A stretch of 32,211 nucleotides of DNA, taken from contig JAFLCF010000028.1 of the NCBI GenBank assembly GCA_017303735.1, forward strand, positions 1 through 32,211. Direction: 5' to 3'. This document shows positions 7,917 through 16,628 of the stretch, piece after piece; the first letter of the stretch is position 1; each line of letters starts with the position of its first letter. Both the position numbers and the translations under genes were made by a program. Below the pieces are notes generated by a model. That model worked only from the letters and a program-made list of their open reading frames with translations, was not told the origin of the DNA and made no database searches. This DNA is from Anaerolineae bacterium. Lineage in GTDB: Bacteria; Chloroflexota; Anaerolineae; Anaerolineales; Villigracilaceae.

Positions 7917-9011
7917 ATGACCCTCTCACAAAAAGTTCTTGAGCTTGCCATTCAAATTCAGCAGATCGCTGCTCCCACCTTTGCAGAAGGTCCGCGTGGT
8001 GAATTCGTGCGAGATCTATTTGTTCGCGAAAAACTTGATGATGTTTCAATGGATTCGCTGGGCAACATCTACGCGCGATTGCCGGGGAAGGCGAAAAAGG
8101 CGCAGGCGTTGGTCGTATCTGCTCACTTGGACACGGTGTTTCCGGCGGGGACCAAGCTGCAAGTCAAGGAAGAAGCGGGCAAGGTCTTTGGTCCCGGCAT
8201 TGGGGATAATTCGATTGGGGTGGCTGCGTTGTTTGGCATCCTTTGGGGGCTGCGTGAACGCAAGATTCAATTGAAGCATGATCTCTGGTTTGTGGCGAAT
8301 GTAGGCGAAGAAGGGCTGGGCGACCTGCGCGGGATGCGCGGCGTGGTCGAGCGTTTCGGTGCGGACGTGATCGGGTATTTTGTTTTGGAAGGCTTGGCGC
8401 TTGGGCATGTCTATCATCGTGCGATTGGTGTGCGGCGCTATCGCATTGCAGCGAAGACTCGCGGTGGTCACTCCTGGTCGGATTACGGTCAACCATCGGC
8501 GGTGCATGAACTCGCGGCGCTGGTCACCCAGTTGACGCAGATCCGTTTGCCGCGCGATCCGCGCACGACCATGAACATCGGCACCATTCAAGGCGGGACG
8601 GGTGTGAATGTATTGGCAGCGGAAGCCAAATGCGAATTGGATTTGCGCTCTGAAGATCCACTGGCGCTGACGAAATTGATTATGCAAGTGGAGGATGTCA
8701 TCCTTCATTGGAATCACGAAGGGGTGAAAATTCAAGCAGAGGTGATCGGCGAACGCCCGGCGGGAGCTATTCCTGCGGATCATCCGCTGGTGAAGTTGGC
8801 GGTACGTTGCTTGCAAGAGCAGGGCATCGAAGCTGCTCTGACCACTGGTTCGACGGATGCGAACATTCCATTGAGTAAAAATATTCCTGCTGTGGTTATG
8901 GGCGTTACCACTGGCGGAGGTGCGCATACCCTGGGGGAATATATTGATACCGAGCCGATAGAAAAAGGGATGGAGAGCTTGGTGAGGTTTGTGGAGTTGG
9001 CGGGCGGTTAA
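7917..9011 (+). CDS. M20 family metallopeptidase
   Basis: A 364-residue co-catalytic zinc peptidase or amidohydrolase of the CPG2/PepT/DapE group, acting on a small peptide or acyl-amino acid. Metal ligands can be placed at His70 (SAHLDT), Asp97 (GIGDNS), Glu132 with catalytic Glu131 (GEEG), Glu158 and His337 (GGGAHTLGE). A lid/dimerisation domain (about 170-280, containing RGGHSWSDYGQPSA) splits the catalytic domain. The reading frame starts directly after a heptamer repeat island with no Shine-Dalgarno. It converges on the cyclase gene and shares its terminator. The exact substrate is unknown. Confidence 0.92.
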   Translation: MTLSQKVLELAIQIQQIAAPTFAEGPRGEFVRDLFVREKLDDVSMDSLGNIYARLPGKAKKAQALVVSAHLDTVFPAGTKLQVKEEAGKVFGPGIGDNSIGVAALFGILWGLRERKIQLKHDLWFVANVGEEGLGDLRGMRGVVERFGADVIGYFVLEGLALGHVYHRAIGVRRYRIAAKTRGGHSWSDYGQPSAVHELAALVTQLTQIRLPRDPRTTMNIGTIQGGTGVNVLAAEAKCELDLRSEDPLALTKLIMQVEDVILHWNHEGVKIQAEVIGERPAGAIPADHPLVKLAVRCLQEQGIEAALTTGSTDANIPLSKNIPAVVMGVTTGGGAHTLGEYIDTEPIEKGMESLVRFVELAGG

Positions 9012-9019
9012 AACAAAAA

Positions 9020-9045
9020 GCTCCCGAATTTTCGGAAGCCTTTTA
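9020..9045. terminator. Bidirectional terminator between convergent genes
   Basis: A 9-bp stem with one wobble (9020-9028 with 9031-9039). It is preceded by A-rich sequence and followed by TTTT, so it can stop the M20 transcript and the minus-strand cyclase transcript. Confidence 0.8.
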
Positions 9046-9067
9046 CGTTTCACTATTCACTTATTAC
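9040..9067 (-). repeat. Heptamer repeat island 2
   Basis: On the minus strand, four 7-bp units of the GTAATAA/GTGAATA type start at the G of the cyclase TAG stop codon and run into the terminator. The unit family matches the island after dnaJ. Confidence 0.7.
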
Positions 9068-10779
9068 TATTTCAGTCCCAGCACTTCCAACACATCCACT
9101 GCCTTCGATTTTCCCTTTACCGACATTTCAGAAAGTGGTTTGGCTTCCACTTGCTTTTTCACTCGTTCATAGGCATCTTTGCTAATGAGGATTTGATTCC
9201 TTGCCGAATTTTCCTGAATGCGCTTGGCAGTGTTGACGCTGTCGCTGATGGCGGTGTATTCAAGCCGTTTCTCGGTGCCAATTAAACCCAGCACCGCGTC
9301 ACCGACATGAATGCCTACCCCAAACGCAAGGTGTGAGTCACTGGCGAGTTGCTTATATAACCCTTCGACTGATTCACGAATGGCAAGGGCAGTCTTTACG
9401 GCGCGTAAGGTATGGTCAGGCTGGGGGATGGGGGCGTTGAACCACGCCATGATGGCGTCGCCCATGAATTTATCTACGGTGCCTTCTTGTGCGAGGACGG
9501 CATCTGCCATGGCGGCGAGATATAAGTTGAGGACACTGACCAGTTTTTCTGGCGCAAGGCTCTCACTGAATGTGGTGAATCCACGAATGTCTGCAAAGAG
9601 GGCGGTGATCTCGGTGCGTTTGCCGCCGAGTTGTAAACTGTTCGGGTCGAGTTGTTCGATGACGGCAGGAGAGACCATGCGTTCGAACAGACGGCGCTGC
9701 GCTTCCAACTTCTTTCGTTCTGTCAGGTCATCCAAAACGATCGCCACGCCCTGGGTTTTTTGCCCCGCATCTTTGAGCGGTGAGAGGTTCAAACGCCAGT
9801 CTACATTTCCGCGTTTGGGAAGGTTGTGGCTGATTTCCAAATCGACGATCGGTTTGTCGGTCTCGCGGACTTCTGTCAGATGCGGACCCAGCTCACTGGA
9901 AACAGAGGCAAGCGCCTCGTTAAGTTGCGAGCCGACAATGTCCTGTGTGGATGAACCAAGAATGGTTTCAGCGGCTCGGTTGGCGAGCGTGATCCTATCC
10001 TGAATATCAGCTGTGATCACACCACTGGCAATGGACGCGAATACGTTGTCCATCAGGTTCTTTAGCGCGGTCACTTCTTCGAGTGTGCCTTTAAGAGAAG
10101 AGAACAGACGCGCATTGTCAATGGCGATGGCTGCCTGGTTTGCAAAGGCTTGCAAAAGCTCTTTTTCGGTATCGGCAAAAATGCCCGTGCGGATGCGGTT
10201 ATCGGCGTAGATCACGCCGATGAGTTCATTCTTTACTTTGAGCGGCACACATAGAATGGAGCGCAGGTTGAAAGCAACGATGCTTTCCTGCCCAACGAAG
10301 CGTTGGTCTTCTTGGGCATTGGTGGTTACGACCGATTCGCCGGTGTCGATCACGCGTTGGACGATGGTGCGACTCACGTTCTTTTCAGACGCGTTGATCG
10401 ATTCCATTTCCCAGTTGCGGGCGATGCGGGCGATCATTTCGCCATTTTCATTGCGAAGCATCAGGAAGCCGCGCTCGGCTTTGGTGAGCCGCACAATGTT
10501 ATCCATCACGATGCGCAGTACTTCATCCAACTCGAGCGAGGAATTGATAACCTGCCCGGTTTCAACAAGCGCGAGCATGTTGCCATGTTCACGCTGGAAG
10601 GTTTCCATTTTCGTGCCCAGCGTCTCAAGGGTGCTTTGTACGAATTGCAGTTGTTCGGCTGAATCTTTGGGGGATCTTAATTTTCCAGCATCGACCTCTG
10701 TGCGAATCTTTCCGGCGATGACGGCAAGCGCACTTAACTGATCGTGGATGGTTCGGGGGCGGGTTGTGTTATCGGTCAT
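9067..10779 (-). CDS. GAF-PAS-class III adenylate/guanylate cyclase
   Basis: A 570-residue soluble signalling protein. After an N-terminal helical segment come a GAF domain (about 75-220), a PAS domain (about 240-355) and a class III cyclase catalytic domain (about 390-550). Both metal-binding aspartates are present (Asp397 in FADIRGF, Asp441 in FMGDA). The base-recognition pair is Lys437 and Thr509 (EYTAISD), and transition-state residues Asn516 and Arg520 are present. Lys plus Thr is the pattern of class IIIb cyclases, so cAMP is the likely product; this is inference. The GAF and PAS domains presumably sense a small ligand or redox state. The ATG overlaps the stop of the upstream transglutaminase gene by four bases. 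Confidence 0.93.
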   Translation of the reverse strand: MTDNTTRPRTIHDQLSALAVIAGKIRTEVDAGKLRSPKDSAEQLQFVQSTLETLGTKMETFQREHGNMLALVETGQVINSSLELDEVLRIVMDNIVRLTKAERGFLMLRNENGEMIARIARNWEMESINASEKNVSRTIVQRVIDTGESVVTTNAQEDQRFVGQESIVAFNLRSILCVPLKVKNELIGVIYADNRIRTGIFADTEKELLQAFANQAAIAIDNARLFSSLKGTLEEVTALKNLMDNVFASIASGVITADIQDRITLANRAAETILGSSTQDIVGSQLNEALASVSSELGPHLTEVRETDKPIVDLEISHNLPKRGNVDWRLNLSPLKDAGQKTQGVAIVLDDLTERKKLEAQRRLFERMVSPAVIEQLDPNSLQLGGKRTEITALFADIRGFTTFSESLAPEKLVSVLNLYLAAMADAVLAQEGTVDKFMGDAIMAWFNAPIPQPDHTLRAVKTALAIRESVEGLYKQLASDSHLAFGVGIHVGDAVLGLIGTEKRLEYTAISDSVNTAKRIQENSARNQILISKDAYERVKKQVEAKPLSEMSVKGKSKAVDVLEVLGLK

Positions 10780-13142
10780 AAGGGATACCGTGGAGTTTCC
10801 TGTAGCTCCGCGTAATTGTATCCCAAGATTAAGATTTTTAGACGTCTCTGCAAGACTTTAGGAAGAATGTCCCATGCGGCACGGCGGGCGATCTTCTCAT
10901 CGCCTCCCTGTGCGCTGAACAACTGCGCCTGATGCTCGTGCAAAAGTGCTTCAATAGAATCCGCAGCAGATGGCATGAGATGTTTCAATATCCACGCCCG
11001 TTCTCCGGCAGTGATGTGCGCAGGCTGGGGTCGTTTCAACCAAGCCAACCCAATGTTGATACTGTGGAAGTACCGCTCGATGGGGGAGCGCCCTGCAAAA
11101 ACCAGCCAGCGGTTCAACCAGCGCGGGGGCGTCCAACCGCTGCGTTCGATGACGCGTTTTAATAATGAGGTTGTAGTTACAGTGGGCGCAACTCGGCGTT
11201 TAATGAAAATGCCCAAGAGGATGAAGAACACGCCTCCCAACCACGCGAGAGCAGTTGCCAATCCATTTTGCCAAGCCGCCGCTGAAGCTGTTTCCTCCAC
11301 GATCGGCTCAGGGATGGGCAGTGGTTCCTCTTCTTCAAATGGCTGCTGATCGACCGGGTTTACGAATGGAGCAATAGCGGGCGCTTCATTCCGTTCCTGC
11401 GGACGTTCCAACTGCTCTTGATTCCCCGTCGGCTCAAACTCGACCCAACCGATCCCCGGGAAGTACACCTCGGGCCAGGCGTGTTGGTCACGTTCGCGCA
11501 CCACGTAAATGCTTTGCTGTAAATTGGGTTCGCCTTGGGCATATCCCACTGCAAGCCGTGCAGGGATTCCAATGGAGCGCAGCATCAGAACCTCTGCGCT
11601 GGCGTAGTAATTACAAAACCCCTTCTTGCTTTCGAAAAGGAAATATTCCAATGGGTCGGTGGTTTCATTGGGAAGAGCCAGATTGCCGGAGTATTCGATC
11701 TCGGCGCGCAGGTAATTTGTGATCGCCAGCGTTTTTTCATAAGGAGTCTGGTAGGGTTCGCTGATCTGTTCTGCCAGCTCACGGATGCGCGGTGAAAAAT
11801 CCACGGGCAATTGCAGGTAAGTTTCTTCGATCCAATCAGGGTAGTCCACTCCCGCCTCTTGCAATTCAAGCACGGTTGGGTTGGCAAGCAACGCCCCTGC
11901 CCGATACAAATCCCCTCTTTCAAGTGCCGGAGAGGCACGCATTGCCATCACATCCAGAATAGACTCATCATCAGTGGATGCGGGGATTGTGTTGTAAAGC
12001 AATATGGCGTCATGATTAACCCAAACCGGCTGTGCCGGTGTATACAAGACGGTTTGCCCATCGGTCATGATGTCAAAGGTAAACCCCAGCCGTCGGCGAA
12101 TATCGCTTTCTGGAATTTCCATATCTCCCTGAGCAGGGCTTCGACGGACCTCATCGGCACTCGTGGTCTGCCAGCGTCCATCCTCATATTTGTCATAGAC
12201 TTGTCCGCGCCAATATAAACGCGGATATTCAGCAGCAGTGCCCGGCGCATACACCTGAAAGACCACCAAGTCACTTTGTGGGATGCGAGTGCCAAGAGCG
12301 AGTTCGGTTAAAAAGTTGCGCGGCTTGGGCTGCTTCTCTTTATTAATGGATGCAAAGACATTTTCAAAGCGGTTCGGCGGGAAGAGCTCTCCGTACGTGT
12401 TACGCCAAAACTCCTTCCCTTCAGCCGTGGCAGGCAAGATGTATGGAACGCCCCACGCAAGCAGGATCAACACCGTTGCAACGGTCATCGTGGTGTTGGT
12501 GATATCCAATCCGCTTTCGCTGGAAACTTGCACCCGTGCCTGTGCCCACTTCTTGCGATCTGCCAGGAATTTCATGCGGCTTAGCAGCAGGAGCACGAGG
12601 AAGAGATACACGCTGAACATCCAGGTGTAGTCGCGTGATGTGTAATGAAAGATATGCACGAAGAACATCAGCACGCCGTTCGGCAAGACCGTCGCCAAAA
12701 AGTTGGCATGGCGTGTCAGTTGATATCCGCTGAACAGGCTGGCAAACCAATAGGGAAGGCACAGTAATGCCACGACAAAGAACTGGTCGTTCACTGCACG
12801 CCCGGCAAGCAATTCATTCATACCCGTGAACAGCCTGCTGAAGAGCACTGCTAATTTATCCCAAAGATGGAACGCTCCACTTTCGAATTCGATCACTCCC
12901 AAAAGTTGCCAGGTGAGAAACGCCACCATGTAGGCAAACGCAAGCAAGATCACGCCCCGTCGTTGAAAGCGGCTGTATCCCAGTGCGAGCCCCACTCCAA
13001 ACCCCAGGAGCGCCACATTGCGGATCTGCCCCAACCCTTCTGCCCAGTCTGCGGTTTGCAGTCTCCATGCCGAAAATAAGATCACCAACAGCATGATCGA
13101 ACTGGAGGGCAAATCCCAGGTGCGTTCCTGATTCGTTTCCAT
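10776..13142 (-). CDS. TgpA-like membrane transglutaminase-family protein
   Basis: A 788-residue integral membrane protein. The N-terminal 200 residues hold several hydrophobic helices (DUF3488-like). A long extracytoplasmic part contains the transglutaminase-like cysteine-protease fold, with Cys510 (GFCNYYAS) and His554 (QHAWPEV). The third position lies in GWVEFEPT, where Glu570 replaces the usual Asp. A further helix near 640-660 (LATALAWLGGVFFILLGIF) is followed by a cytoplasmic DUF4129-like tail. Relatives are linked to envelope protein or peptidoglycan processing; the substrate is unknown. It is the first gene of a two-gene unit with the cyclase. It starts 6 nt after a -10 box, so the mRNA is probably leaderless. 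Confidence 0.9.
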   Translation of the reverse strand: METNQERTWDLPSSSIMLLVILFSAWRLQTADWAEGLGQIRNVALLGFGVGLALGYSRFQRRGVILLAFAYMVAFLTWQLLGVIEFESGAFHLWDKLAVLFSRLFTGMNELLAGRAVNDQFFVVALLCLPYWFASLFSGYQLTRHANFLATVLPNGVLMFFVHIFHYTSRDYTWMFSVYLFLVLLLLSRMKFLADRKKWAQARVQVSSESGLDITNTTMTVATVLILLAWGVPYILPATAEGKEFWRNTYGELFPPNRFENVFASINKEKQPKPRNFLTELALGTRIPQSDLVVFQVYAPGTAAEYPRLYWRGQVYDKYEDGRWQTTSADEVRRSPAQGDMEIPESDIRRRLGFTFDIMTDGQTVLYTPAQPVWVNHDAILLYNTIPASTDDESILDVMAMRASPALERGDLYRAGALLANPTVLELQEAGVDYPDWIEETYLQLPVDFSPRIRELAEQISEPYQTPYEKTLAITNYLRAEIEYSGNLALPNETTDPLEYFLFESKKGFCNYYASAEVLMLRSIGIPARLAVGYAQGEPNLQQSIYVVRERDQHAWPEVYFPGIGWVEFEPTGNQEQLERPQERNEAPAIAPFVNPVDQQPFEEEEPLPIPEPIVEETASAAAWQNGLATALAWLGGVFFILLGIFIKRRVAPTVTTTSLLKRVIERSGWTPPRWLNRWLVFAGRSPIERYFHSINIGLAWLKRPQPAHITAGERAWILKHLMPSAADSIEALLHEHQAQLFSAQGGDEKIARRAAWDILPKVLQRRLKILILGYNYAELQETPRYPL

Positions 13143-13148
13143 TTATTG

Positions 13149-13178
13149 AGTGTACAATGGGTCGCATTGAACCGTCAA
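13149..13178 (-). promoter_or_regulatory. Promoter for the transglutaminase-cyclase unit
   Basis: On the minus strand: TTGACG (13178-13173), an 18-nt spacer and TACACT (13154-13149). The ATG at 13142 is 6 nt beyond the -10, so transcription would start at or next to the A of ATG. Confidence 0.6.
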
Positions 13179-13212
13179 TTGGATTGAACTAAAAACCCTA
13201 CTGGAGGACTGG

Positions 13213-14187
13213 ATGCAAACGCTAATTGATTTTGGTGTCTCTCTTGTGATCGCACTTCAACGAATGGGGGAGGGTGTTGTTCCGCTTATGGATTTCTTCA
13301 GCCAGCTCGGCACCGAAGATTTTTTCTTCCTTGTTCTGCCCCTCATTTATTGGAGCCTCGATTCAGCCTTGGGTATTCGAGTTGGTTTCATTCTCGTGTT
13401 AAGCAGTTTCTTTAACTTCATTGGCAAGGTTGGTTTTGCAGGTCCACGCCCATATTGGGTGAGTTCGCACGTCCAACCTTGGTGGCCCGAAACGTCATTT
13501 GGCATTCCTTCTGGTCATGCGCAGAATTCCATGAGCGTTTGGGGCATCATTGCCCTTTATCGAAAACAACGCTGGGTAACTGTCGTTTGCGCCATTCTGA
13601 TTTTCATGATCGGTTTTTCGCGGCTGGTGCTTGGCTCACACTTCCCGCATGATGTGCTTATCGGTTGGTTGTTTGGCGGCATTTTGTTGTGGGCGTATGT
13701 GCGCTATTGGGACGCCGCCGTCCACTGGCTTTTGGGCATGACCTTTAAACAGCAGGTGGGAATCGCATTTTTGGTTTCGATGATCTTTGTGGCTTTAGGG
13801 GTGACAGTGACCAGTTTGCAGGGCGATTTTAAAATGCCCGAAGATTGGATGATAAACGCGCTTCGCTCCGGTATCGAGCCTGATCCTATTAACCTGGAAA
13901 GTGTCTTCACCTCAGCCGGGACGTTCTTCGGGTTGTCGTTGGGTGCGGCGTGGATCCACTTACTGGGCGGGTACCAGGCTCAAGGTCCGGCTTGGAAGCG
14001 TGCCCTTCGCTACGTCATCGGTTTGATCGGGGTCCTCATCCTCTGGCAGGGGTTGGGAGCGATTTTCCCACGCAGTGAAGACCTGATTTCATATTCCCTG
14101 CGCTTCCTGCGCTATACACTTGTGGGGTGGTGGGTATCGGGCGGTGCGCCGCGAATCTTCCAACATTTCAATTTAACTACAGGTTGA
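13213..14187 (+). CDS. PAP2-superfamily membrane phosphatase
   Basis: A 324-residue polytopic membrane protein of the type-2 phosphatidic acid phosphatase family, which dephosphorylates lipid phosphates such as undecaprenyl diphosphate or phosphatidate. The three phosphatase motifs are visible: KVGFAGPRP, PSGHAQ and SRLVLGSHFPHD. The second and third supply the catalytic histidines. At least six further hydrophobic helices follow. The start is supported by GGAGG 5 nt upstream. It is divergent from the transglutaminase gene, with a 70-nt shared regulatory gap. The true lipid substrate is not readable. Confidence 0.93.
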   Translation: MQTLIDFGVSLVIALQRMGEGVVPLMDFFSQLGTEDFFFLVLPLIYWSLDSALGIRVGFILVLSSFFNFIGKVGFAGPRPYWVSSHVQPWWPETSFGIPSGHAQNSMSVWGIIALYRKQRWVTVVCAILIFMIGFSRLVLGSHFPHDVLIGWLFGGILLWAYVRYWDAAVHWLLGMTFKQQVGIAFLVSMIFVALGVTVTSLQGDFKMPEDWMINALRSGIEPDPINLESVFTSAGTFFGLSLGAAWIHLLGGYQAQGPAWKRALRYVIGLIGVLILWQGLGAIFPRSEDLISYSLRFLRYTLVGWWVSGGAPRIFQHFNLTTG

Positions 14188-14215
14188 TTATCCCAATTCT
14201 GGAACTTTCCTATCT

Positions 14216-14223
14216 GATATAAT
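14216..14223 (+). promoter_or_regulatory. Extended -10 promoter element upstream of the first kinase gene
   Basis: TATAAT at 14218-14223 with TG one base upstream (extended -10). No convincing -35 is visible. The predicted leader is about 40 nt, with an AGGTGA ribosome site 10 nt before ATG 14271. Confidence 0.5.
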
Positions 14224-14270
14224 GCGCGTGTTCAAATTTAATCACAACTTATGCAGGTGAATGGATTTCA

Positions 14271-16493
14271 ATGACGCTGGATAAAGGCACACTCATACAT
14301 AATCGCTATCGAATAGTAGACATCCTTGGGCAGGGCGGCATGGGGTCTGTTTATCGCGCTATTGATGAAAACCTTGGAACCTCTGTGGCGTTAAAGGAAA
14401 ACCTGTTCACGACCGATGAATATGCCCGTCAATTCCGGCTTGAAGCAGTGATTCTGGCAAACCTGCGCCACCCGAACCTTCCACGTGTATCCGATCATTT
14501 TGTGCTTGGCGATCTGGGCCAATATCTGGTCATGGACTTTATCGAAGGCGAAGACCTGCGTTATCGCATGGAACGCCTCGGCATGCTTGATGAGGATGAT
14601 GCTGTCCATATTGGCGCTGCCATGTGTGATGCGCTCGCCTATCTGCACACCCGTAAACCTCCTATTCTGCATCGCGATATCAAGCCCGGCAATGTAAAGA
14701 TCTCACCAGATGGTCATATCTATCTGGTGGATTTTGGTCTTGCTAAGGTGTATCAAAGTGCAAGCCAGGCGACGACCACCGGCGCACGTGCCATGACCCC
14801 CGGTTATTCACCCCCAGAACAGTATGGCACTGCTCGTACCGACCCGCGTACAGACATCTACTCTTTGGGTGCCACCCTGTATGCTGCACTTACTGGCATC
14901 ATTCCAGAAGATGGTCTGGCACGCGCAATGGACAATGCAGAATTGACCCCTTTGCGAAAGAGGAATTCAAAAGTTTCTCGCAAACTGGCTGCCACCATTG
15001 AAAAAGCCATGTCGGTTGACCCGAGTGACCGCTTTCAAACCGCAGAGGAATTCAAAACAAGCCTGCTTTCTTCCAAGTCTTTTACTCAGCAGGCTCCTGG
15101 TTCTTACAAAGTTGCCCCGCCAGAAATTGCGCCTGTCTCTCCAGAACCTCACAATACGATTGTGGATGAAGGGGCTCCCCTTAATGGCAATGGCGGCAAA
15201 GCAAAAAAACCGTTGGGTCCTGTGCCTTCGGTTTCAGCGAACTCACACGAAGACCAGCCATTCGTCTCCCCTCTGAAAAAACAAAAAGAACGCGCACGTA
15301 AGCGTCGATCTGCGTTAATACGCTTTGGCTTTACCTCATTAATCCTGTTGTTGATCATCGGCGGTGTGTTGTATTTTGTCCCGGGAGTTTTACCGGCAAA
15401 TATCCGCGGTATGGCGCCTCTTATATTCCCGCCTGCCACGGCTACCATTACTCAGACTCCATTGCCCACCTTCACTGCAACTCCTGAGGCAACGGCTACT
15501 GTCACACCCAAACCTACTTTTACGATTACGCCAACATTTACAACTACCCCAACCCTTGTCGTAGCATCTCTAACACCAGGATCTGATTCCACGGTGGCTG
15601 CGCCGGCGCCAACCGTGTCTGCGGGCGGCGGGGCTGGGCAAATTGCCTTTGCTTCCAGCCGCACAGGCGACCCGCAAATCTTTTTGGCTGACCTCAACGG
15701 CGAAAACGCATTTCAGGTGACGAATATTCAAAATGGTGCTTGTCAGCCTTCCTGGTCTCCTGATGGTCAACGTTTGGTTTTCATTTCTCCCTGCCGTGGC
15801 AATGAAGATATTTACTTCAATGCAAGCCTATATTTGGTTAATGGAGACGGCACCGGGCTCACCACATTGGATGCATCTCCCGGCGGGAATTTTGACCCAG
15901 CCTGGTCGCCAGATGGAAAATTGATCGCTTTTACCTCCCTGCGTACCGGGCAGATGGAGATATTTACCATCGAAGTAGATGACCCGACCAAAGTGAACCA
16001 ACTGACAGATGGCGCAGCATTAGTTGAGTCTCGCATGCCGGCATGGTCACCAGATGCCTCTCAGTTGGCGTACGTCACAAAACGTGTTGGTGTGTATCAG
16101 ATCTGGATGATGAATGCAGATGGAAGTGATCAAAAACAGATCATTCGCAGTGGTGTTCAATATACAGATTATGCACCTGCCTGGTCGCCAAAAAATGACC
16201 TCATCATCTTCAATCAACGTTGTGCGGCAGTATTCTGCAACCCCTACCTGATGAGCACTTCTGCCACGGAACGCACAGTGGAACAAGGGCTGAAGTTGCA
16301 GATCAATATTACCTTCATCGAAAATATTGATTATTCACCCGATGGGTTTTATCTTGCCTATGAGGGTGTAGGGGAAGCAGGAAACATGGATGTTTTCTAT
16401 ATGACCGTTTCTGGCGGGAACCGAATACGCCTCTCCACAGACCCCGCCCAAGATTTCCACCCAGCATGGCGTCCCGTAATTCAAATTCCGTAA
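14271..16493 (+). CDS. Receptor-type Ser/Thr protein kinase with TolB-like propeller ectodomain
   Basis: A 740-residue single-pass membrane kinase. The cytoplasmic Hanks-type kinase domain (about 1-270) has GQGGMGSVY, catalytic Lys42, HRD (Asp136) and DFG (Asp154), so it should be active. A basic juxtamembrane stretch precedes one transmembrane helix at about 352-373. A Pro/Thr-rich linker of ATPT-like repeats follows. The C-terminal extracytoplasmic part (about 455-740) has five or more WD40-like PD40 blades (for example AWSPDGKLIAFTS), a fold also found in TolB. It should link an external binding event to phosphorylation inside; the ligand is unknown. The start at 14271 is fixed because the nearby ATGs are out of frame. 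Confidence 0.94.
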   Translation: MTLDKGTLIHNRYRIVDILGQGGMGSVYRAIDENLGTSVALKENLFTTDEYARQFRLEAVILANLRHPNLPRVSDHFVLGDLGQYLVMDFIEGEDLRYRMERLGMLDEDDAVHIGAAMCDALAYLHTRKPPILHRDIKPGNVKISPDGHIYLVDFGLAKVYQSASQATTTGARAMTPGYSPPEQYGTARTDPRTDIYSLGATLYAALTGIIPEDGLARAMDNAELTPLRKRNSKVSRKLAATIEKAMSVDPSDRFQTAEEFKTSLLSSKSFTQQAPGSYKVAPPEIAPVSPEPHNTIVDEGAPLNGNGGKAKKPLGPVPSVSANSHEDQPFVSPLKKQKERARKRRSALIRFGFTSLILLLIIGGVLYFVPGVLPANIRGMAPLIFPPATATITQTPLPTFTATPEATATVTPKPTFTITPTFTTTPTLVVASLTPGSDSTVAAPAPTVSAGGGAGQIAFASSRTGDPQIFLADLNGENAFQVTNIQNGACQPSWSPDGQRLVFISPCRGNEDIYFNASLYLVNGDGTGLTTLDASPGGNFDPAWSPDGKLIAFTSLRTGQMEIFTIEVDDPTKVNQLTDGAALVESRMPAWSPDASQLAYVTKRVGVYQIWMMNADGSDQKQIIRSGVQYTDYAPAWSPKNDLIIFNQRCAAVFCNPYLMSTSATERTVEQGLKLQINITFIENIDYSPDGFYLAYEGVGEAGNMDVFYMTVSGGNRIRLSTDPAQDFHPAWRPVIQIP

Positions 16494-16496
16494 ATG

Positions 16497-16525
16497 AAAA
16501 CTCCCGCACAAGCGGGAGTTTTTCT
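16497..16525 (+). terminator. Rho-independent terminator after the first kinase gene
   Basis: A perfect 9-bp stem around ACAA (AACTCCCGC pairing with GCGGGAGTT) followed by TTTTT. Confidence 0.93.
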
Positions 16526-16548
16526 TATGAATTCTTACACTCCTCTTA

Positions 16549-16577
16549 TTGACGCCTCCATACCCGGCTGATATTAT
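16549..16577 (+). promoter_or_regulatory. Housekeeping sigma promoter of the hrcA operon
   Basis: TTGACG (16549-16554), a 17-nt spacer and TATTAT (16572-16577). It lies directly upstream of the CIRCE operator. Confidence 0.85.
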
Positions 16578-16591
16578 TATCTCCTCACAAA

Positions 16592-16618
16592 CTGGCACTC
16601 GCAAGAATGGAGTGCTAA
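16592..16618 (+). promoter_or_regulatory. CIRCE operator (HrcA binding site)
   Basis: An inverted repeat with 9-nt spacer: CTGGCACTC (16592-16600) and GAGTGCTAA (16610-16618). The right arm is exact to the CIRCE consensus and the left arm has two differences. It covers the expected start of transcription, so HrcA should repress its own operon. Confidence 0.93.
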
Positions 16619-16628
16619 ATTTTTGAAT

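Noticed and set aside
8046..9053. A 335-codon open frame on the minus strand opposite the M20 peptidase
   Set aside because: Shadow of a gene with all catalytic residues in place; composition (His, Arg, Gln-rich) is typical of antisense frames.
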